A stretch of 36,242 bases of DNA, from the NCBI GenBank assembly GCA_014238965.1, contig JABAAC010000168.1, forward strand, positions 1 through 36,242, written 5' to 3'. The position numbers and the translations under genes were made by a program. Within the stretch, counting starts at the first letter, position 1; each line of letters opens with the position of its first letter. The stretch is from Phycisphaerales bacterium. GTDB lineage: Bacteria > Planctomycetota > Phycisphaerae > Phycisphaerales > SM1A02. Positions 32,723 to 36,242 of this stretch are shown piece after piece. The notes below the pieces were generated by a model, which was given only the letters and a program-made list of their open reading frames with translations, was not told the DNA's origin and ran no database searches.

Positions 32723-33193
32723 TCAGCCGACGCTGTCTTCGAGGCTAATCTCGAGCAGCTTTCTCGCCTCTACGGCGAATTCCATTGGTAATTCAGCGAG
32801 CACTTCGCGGCAGAAGCCGTTGACGATCATCGACACGGCCTCTTCGCATGTGAGTCCACGCTGATTTAAGTAAAAGATCTGGTCTTCGCCGATACGTGTT
32901 GTGGTGGCTTCATGCTCAACGATGGCAGAGTCATTCTCGACTTCGATCACCGGAAACGTGTGTGCGCCGCACTCGCTGCCCATGAGCATAGAGTCGCACT
33001 GCGTGAAGTTGCGCACGCCCGATGCGTTGGGGCGGACTTTCACTAAACCTCGGTACGTATTTTGGCCGTGGCCGGCGCTGATGCCTTTAGACACGATGTT
33101 GCTCGTGGTGTTCTTCCCCAGATGGATCATCTTTGTGCCGGTGTCTGCTTGCTGTCGCATATTGGTCAATGCGACGGAGTAGAATTCGCCGCT
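32723..33193 (-). pseudogene. sufB: SufB C-terminal part, downstream of in-frame TAA
   Basis: After the TAA at 33194-33196 the same frame continues [21 protein letters not shown], then [60 protein letters not shown] and [20 protein letters not shown], all conserved in SufB to its normal end. This part has no sign of decay. If it is translated separately, TTG 33169 or ATG 33160 are the nearest starts. Read through the stop, the whole gene is 491 codons, the normal SufB size. The interruption may be a sequencing error, a fresh mutation or recoding. Confidence 0.8.
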
Positions 33194-34198
33194 TTAATCG
33201 TCACCCTTGAGTACGCACGAGGGGTACTTCCAGGTGATGGCAGATCCGGTTTCAACTTGCGTCCAAGAGATGTGAGACCGATCGCCTCGGCAAAGACCTC
33301 GCTTGGTGACAAAGTTGTAAATACCACCGACGCCATTTTCGTCACCGGGGTACCAATTTTGAATCGTGGAGTATTTAATTTCCGCGTCGGTCTCAGCAAT
33401 GAGTTCAACAACCGCTGCATGCAGCTGGTTTTCATCTCGCTGCGGTGCTGTACACCCCTCCAAATATGACACGTACGCGTCTTCGCAGCACACAAGAAGG
33501 GTGCGTTCAAATTGGCCTGTGTTCATGGCGTTGATGCGAAAGTACGTACTCAATTCCATTGGACATCGAACGCCTTTTGGAATGTAGGCGAAGGAGCCAT
33601 CTGTGAAGACTGCGGCGTTGAGTGCAGCGAAGTAGTTGTCGCCTGAAGGCACGACTGTGCCGAGATACTTGCGAACCAACTCCGGGTGTTCTTGTACGGC
33701 TTCAGAGAATGAGCAGAAGATCACACCCACCTTGGCAAGCGCATCGCGCGATGTGGTGGCTACTGAGACACTATCGAACACGGCGTCAACGGCGACCCCG
33801 GCAAGTGCAGCGCGTTCCTCAAGCGGAATGCCCAGTTTTTCGTAGGTCTCTAGTAGCTTTGGGTCAACCTCATCGAGGCTCTTGGGCCGATCTGCATCGG
33901 TCTTTGGTGCCGAGTAATAGGAGATCGCCTGGAAGTCGATTGGTCGCCAATCATGGTCGGGGAAGTGGGCCCAATCGGGTTCATCCATCTCCTTCCAGAT
34001 TCGAAAGGCATCCAGTCGAAATTCGAGCATCCAGTCGGGCTCTTTTTTGATAGCACTGATTCGGCGGATCACATCTTCGTTAAGGCCTGGCGGGAGCGTT
34101 TCTGACTCAATGTCGGTGGTAAAGCCCCAACGGTACTCATTGGAGTCCGCCCATTGATCAAGCATGGCATTGGGGTCTTCAGGCATCATCGGGCTCAC
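33194..34198 (-). CDS. sufB: Fe-S assembly protein SufB, N-terminal part ending at in-frame TAA
   Basis: 334 codons from a GTG start (34198), preceded by TACCCT at 7 bases. The SufB signatures [98 protein letters not shown] and [16 protein letters not shown] are all present. SufB carries the nascent cluster in the SufBC2D complex. The frame then meets TAA exactly where homologues read Ser in [14 protein letters not shown], so a TCA-to-TAA change fits. First gene of the SUF operon, divergent from the A-type carrier gene. Confidence 0.88.
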   Translation of the reverse strand: MSPMMPEDPNAMLDQWADSNEYRWGFTTDIESETLPPGLNEDVIRRISAIKKEPDWMLEFRLDAFRIWKEMDEPDWAHFPDHDWRPIDFQAISYYSAPKTDADRPKSLDEVDPKLLETYEKLGIPLEERAALAGVAVDAVFDSVSVATTSRDALAKVGVIFCSFSEAVQEHPELVRKYLGTVVPSGDNYFAALNAAVFTDGSFAYIPKGVRCPMELSTYFRINAMNTGQFERTLLVCCEDAYVSYLEGCTAPQRDENQLHAAVVELIAETDAEIKYSTIQNWYPGDENGVGGIYNFVTKRGLCRGDRSHISWTQVETGSAITWKYPSCVLKGDD

Positions 34199-34205
34199 TC
34201 ATGGG

Positions 34206-34211
34206 AGGGTA
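34206..34211 (-). promoter_or_regulatory. -10-like TACCCT before sufB
   Basis: TACCCT on the minus strand, 7 bases before the GTG at 34198. Confidence 0.35.
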
Positions 34212-34237
34212 AAAAATCAATCCAAACCAGATTTGAA

Positions 34238-34256
34238 TCATTCTAGTCTAGAATGA
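34238..34256. promoter_or_regulatory. Perfect 19-bp palindrome in the sufB/A-type carrier divergent gap
   Basis: TCATTCTAGTCTAGAATGA: two 9-bp arms around one T, every base pairing. It lies about 26 bp upstream of the putative -10 elements of both divergent genes (34206-34211 and 34281-34286), where an activator or repressor dimer would act on both. Each arm also reads TAGAAT outward, itself -10-like. Good candidate operator for an iron-sulfur or iron regulator, though it does not match the Fur, IscR or SufR consensus I know. Confidence 0.6.
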
Positions 34257-34280
34257 AGCATCCATACTGTTCTGCACCGA

Positions 34281-34286
34281 TACAAT
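34281..34286 (+). promoter_or_regulatory. -10-like TACAAT before the A-type carrier gene
   Basis: TACAAT 44 bases before the ATG at 34331; GGAG at 34318-34321 sits 9 bases before that ATG, fitting a leadered transcript with a ribosome-binding site. Confidence 0.4.
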
Positions 34287-34330
34287 GCCCCGTCAGGCCC
34301 CACAAATTGCGGCCCTTGGAGTTTTTGCTG

Positions 34331-34705
34331 ATGTCCGTCACTGTGACCGATAGTGCTGCCCGTGAAGTTGCCCAGATTGTGCGTCAACAAGAACTCGATG
34401 CCGGGGTTATTGGGCTCCGTGTAGGCGTCAAGGGTGGCGGCTGCAGTGGGTTTTCCTATCTGCTGGATCTAACCGAAACGACCAAGGATTCCGATGAGAT
34501 TTGGAATTACGACTACCAAGTGCCTCAGGTCGATGGCGAGGGCACAGAGCCCTTTACGCTGAAAGTGGTGTGTGACCCCAAGAGTTACTTGTACCTCAAT
34601 GGCACGACCATTGACTTCAAGGACGAAATCATGGGTCGCGGGTTTGTATTCAGCAATCCAAACGCCACGAATACCTGTGGCTGTGGATCTTCTTTCTCGG
34701 CCTGA
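34331..34705 (+). CDS. A-type Fe-S carrier (IscA/SufA/ErpA family)
   Basis: 124 aa HesB-like domain. The three cluster-binding Cys are visible: one in VKGGGCSGFSY and two in TCGCGSSF near the C-terminus. The protein carries clusters from the SufBCD scaffold to target enzymes. An insertion (ETTKDSDEIWNYDYQVPQVDGEGTEPFTLKVV) makes it slightly longer than the ~107-aa norm. Start ATG 34331 is taken because GGAG lies 9 bases upstream and it gives the family N-terminus MSVTVTDSAAREV; the in-frame ATG at 34253 lies in the palindrome. Divergent from the SUF operon. Confidence 0.92.
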   Translation: MSVTVTDSAAREVAQIVRQQELDAGVIGLRVGVKGGGCSGFSYLLDLTETTKDSDEIWNYDYQVPQVDGEGTEPFTLKVVCDPKSYLYLNGTTIDFKDEIMGRGFVFSNPNATNTCGCGSSFSA

Positions 34706-34754
34706 CGTTCGAGCTTTCACCCAACCGACGCTCGTCCTCTAGGAGTCGATCGAC

Positions 34755-34760
34755 TATCGT
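34755..34760 (+). promoter_or_regulatory. -10-like TATCGT before the cytochrome gene
   Basis: TATCGT 7 bases before the ATG at 34768, in the same CGACTATCGT context as at the DUF368 gene. Confidence 0.45.
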
Positions 34761-34767
34761 CTCTTCT

Positions 34768-36242
34768 ATGTCATCACATGCGCCCAAGTCGCCGCAAGAG
34801 CAAATTCGAGACATTGGTATTTGCCTCTTTTGCTTGTTTATTGTGGTTCCGATCATCTCCTTCGTCATTATCAGTCTCAGTTGGCAGTGGACGCTTCCTG
34901 ACTTGTCAAAGGAGACGTTCACGCCACCCTCGCATGAGACGCAAATGCAAGACGCGGTATCCAACGCAATGCCGGCATCCGGGCACACGATCTATTTGGC
35001 GCAGTGTGCCTCCTGCCACGGTGATAGCGGCGATGGCAAGGGCACACGTGAACTTGATCGTCCCGCCCGCTCGTTTCTAGCGGGCGGTTTTTCGTTTGGC
35101 GACACGCCAGAGGCCATAACTCGCGTTGTTCGCAGCGGCATTGGGGGTACACCGATGCCGGGATTCGCCAAGACATTGTCACCGGACGAGATCAAGGCCG
35201 TCGTTGCCTATGTGCGTAGCCTTGGGCCAGAACGCGTGGCGTCCGACGTCAGTGCGGCAATCGTGCGCGTTGTCGATCGGCCCGTGGTTGTTCGTGGCAA
35301 GTTTCCAGAACTGTATGTAGGCATGGGGCCCATTCCTCGAGGGCTTCTTATGGGCAATCCAGATGGCATGTCTTTTATGTATCGAACCGATGATGTGCGA
35401 TTTCTCGGCGCACGTCAGGGTTCATTTGCCCGGCGAAGTGATTGGGATGGCCGCGGGGGCACTGCATTGGAATTGCAGGGGCGGTTGATTCATCTCGTGC
35501 CCGACGTACCAGTGTTTGCGCACGGCGGTATGCCCTCCAGCGCCAAACTGCTCGGGACAAATGTCGGTGGGCAGCGGGCGGTGGTTCGGTATCAGGTTGG
35601 CGATGCGGACATTGTTGAATCCGCTAGCGCAACGACGAAGGGGAACATGGCTGGCTACCGTCGATCGCTCGAGGTGCACAATGGTTCTGCAGTGCAGATG
35701 CGCATGCCTTCGTGGCGACAGGGCGGTCTTGAGCGAATAGGTGCAAGCGGTGCGTGGACATGGTGGCAAGAGCCAGCCTTTGACGGACGCATGCACTTTG
35801 TGGGCGTCCGAGGGGCGGAGCCACTTGATGGTGGAGTCATTCGGTTGCCACAGCGTGGCACAGTTGAAATCGTGGTCTTTCCCGACACGGCTACGGACGT
35901 GGCCAAGCAAGCGGGTGTGCCCGTGCCAAACTCGCAGCTACAGGCTCGTGCGCCAGGTGGCATGCGATTGATTACACAACTGGCGATTGCCGCGGCACTT
36001 GGCGCAGCGCCTGAGGTATCTGCGGAGGATCGCTACTACACCGTGCAGTCGTACATCCCACCAGAGGGTGAAGTGTTGGAAGTTGGCGGACTGGTTTTCC
36101 TCCCAGATGGAACCTTGGCAGCAAGTACTCGACGTGGCCGTGTGTGGCTGATCGACAACCACGATGCAGCAGATCCATCCACATCACCATTCACGATGCA
36201 CGCAGAGGGTCTATGGGAAGGCCTCGGTCTGAACCAGATTGA
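34768..36242 (+). CDS. Membrane-anchored cytochrome c fused to propeller-like domain (runs off right edge)
   Basis: 491 codons open to the window end. A membrane helix at ~residues 18-40 anchors the protein. A class I cytochrome c domain follows (~68-155): heme motif CASCH with axial Met in the GTPMPGF segment. Residues ~165-420 are a beta-rich stretch without a motif I recognise (FVGVRGAEPLDGGVIRLP). From ~425 the text YTVQSYIPPEGEVLEVGGLVFLPDGTLAASTRRGRVWLID looks like the first blade of a six-bladed quinoprotein or sugar-dehydrogenase-type propeller, as in large planctomycete heme proteins. Probably a periplasmic dehydrogenase or electron-transfer protein; the missing C-terminus prevents a firm call. 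Confidence 0.75.
   Translation, partial: MSSHAPKSPQEQIRDIGICLFCLFIVVPIISFVIISLSWQWTLPDLSKETFTPPSHETQMQDAVSNAMPASGHTIYLAQCASCHGDSGDGKGTRELDRPARSFLAGGFSFGDTPEAITRVVRSGIGGTPMPGFAKTLSPDEIKAVVAYVRSLGPERVASDVSAAIVRVVDRPVVVRGKFPELYVGMGPIPRGLLMGNPDGMSFMYRTDDVRFLGARQGSFARRSDWDGRGGTALELQGRLIHLVPDVPVFAHGGMPSSAKLLGTNVGGQRAVVRYQVGDADIVESASATTKGNMAGYRRSLEVHNGSAVQMRMPSWRQGGLERIGASGAWTWWQEPAFDGRMHFVGVRGAEPLDGGVIRLPQRGTVEIVVFPDTATDVAKQAGVPVPNSQLQARAPGGMRLITQLAIAAALGAAPEVSAEDRYYTVQSYIPPEGEVLEVGGLVFLPDGTLAASTRRGRVWLIDNHDAADPSTSPFTMHAEGLWEGLGLNQI

Noticed and set aside
33169-33196. Frameshift as explanation for the split sufB
   Set aside because: Both halves are in the same reading frame and no base is missing; only one codon is a stop.
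34253-34330. Upstream ATG start for the A-type carrier
   Set aside because: It would add 26 residues starting inside the palindrome and before the TACAAT promoter; ATG 34331 has GGAG at 9 bases and the normal family N-terminus.
1-36242. CRISPR array, insertion sequence, prophage or defence island
   Set aside because: No regularly spaced repeats, transposase, integrase or phage structural gene is present; nearly all genes are housekeeping or metabolic.

Overview
The window reads as a chromosomal segment from a Planctomycetota bacterium, most likely of the class Phycisphaerae. The clues are secreted proteins with dockerin-like calcium loops and a Cys-rich tail, a PTPS-III-type pterin synthase of the kind used where folB is missing, a mutarotase-symporter fusion, and a membrane-anchored cytochrome c fused to a propeller-like domain. 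This assignment is inference from gene content; no rRNA or tRNA gene is present. The segment is densely coded, with many 4-base ATGA or GTGA overlaps. I see no insertion sequence, prophage or CRISPR array.

Layout. 1-972: the start of a secreted protein running off the left edge, divergent from a small LEA/WHy-like lipoprotein. 1081-6796: a type IV pilus or type II secretion-like operon (PilT-like ATPase, PilC platform, then PilV-, PilX- and PilW-like pseudopilins; the PilX-like protein carries EF-hand/dockerin-type loops). 6847-8597: PTPS-III-like enzyme and a phosphohexomutase. 8610-13261: sialic-acid cluster (kelch mutarotase-symporter fusion, N-acetylneuraminate lyase, N-acylglucosamine 2-epimerase). 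13248-16700: Nudix hydrolase, PdxJ, PhoU and a UAP1-type UDP-N-acetylhexosamine pyrophosphorylase. 16725-23686: glycerate kinase, two tandem DedA proteins, an AdkA-like/deoxyribosyltransferase-like fusion, TruA, an unknown helical protein, a PIG-L deacetylase and dUTPase. 23726-24552: small ORFs plus two hairpin/polypurine modules. 24553-28716: DUF368 protein, MoaA, a CBM9-like lipoprotein and a secreted beta-helix protein. 28746-34705: a SUF iron-sulfur operon (sufB-C-D-S, SufT-like, Rieske ferredoxin) divergent from an A-type carrier, with a perfect 19-bp palindrome between them. 34768-36242: cytochrome c protein running off the right edge.

How the genes work together. The lyase and epimerase would turn imported sialic acid into ManNAc and then GlcNAc; with a GlcNAc kinase not seen here, the phosphohexomutase and the UAP1-like enzyme could carry it to UDP-GlcNAc. 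The SUF genes would supply clusters to MoaA, the Rieske protein and others. DedA and DUF368 proteins belong to two unrelated families of undecaprenyl-phosphate translocases.

Most notable observations. (1) A TANNNT, -10-like hexamer lies 6-9 bases before the start codon of 14 transcription-unit-leading genes, suggesting widespread leaderless mRNA; leaders with longer 5' ends tend to have a Shine-Dalgarno sequence instead. (2) sufB is interrupted by one in-frame TAA with the rest of the protein intact in the same frame. (3) A degenerate P-loop AdkA-like domain is fused to a nucleoside deoxyribosyltransferase-like domain. (4) Paired GC hairpins with homopurine tracts, one a 28-bp perfect mirror repeat, flank a 42-codon ORF. 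I do not see a clearly new multi-gene system.
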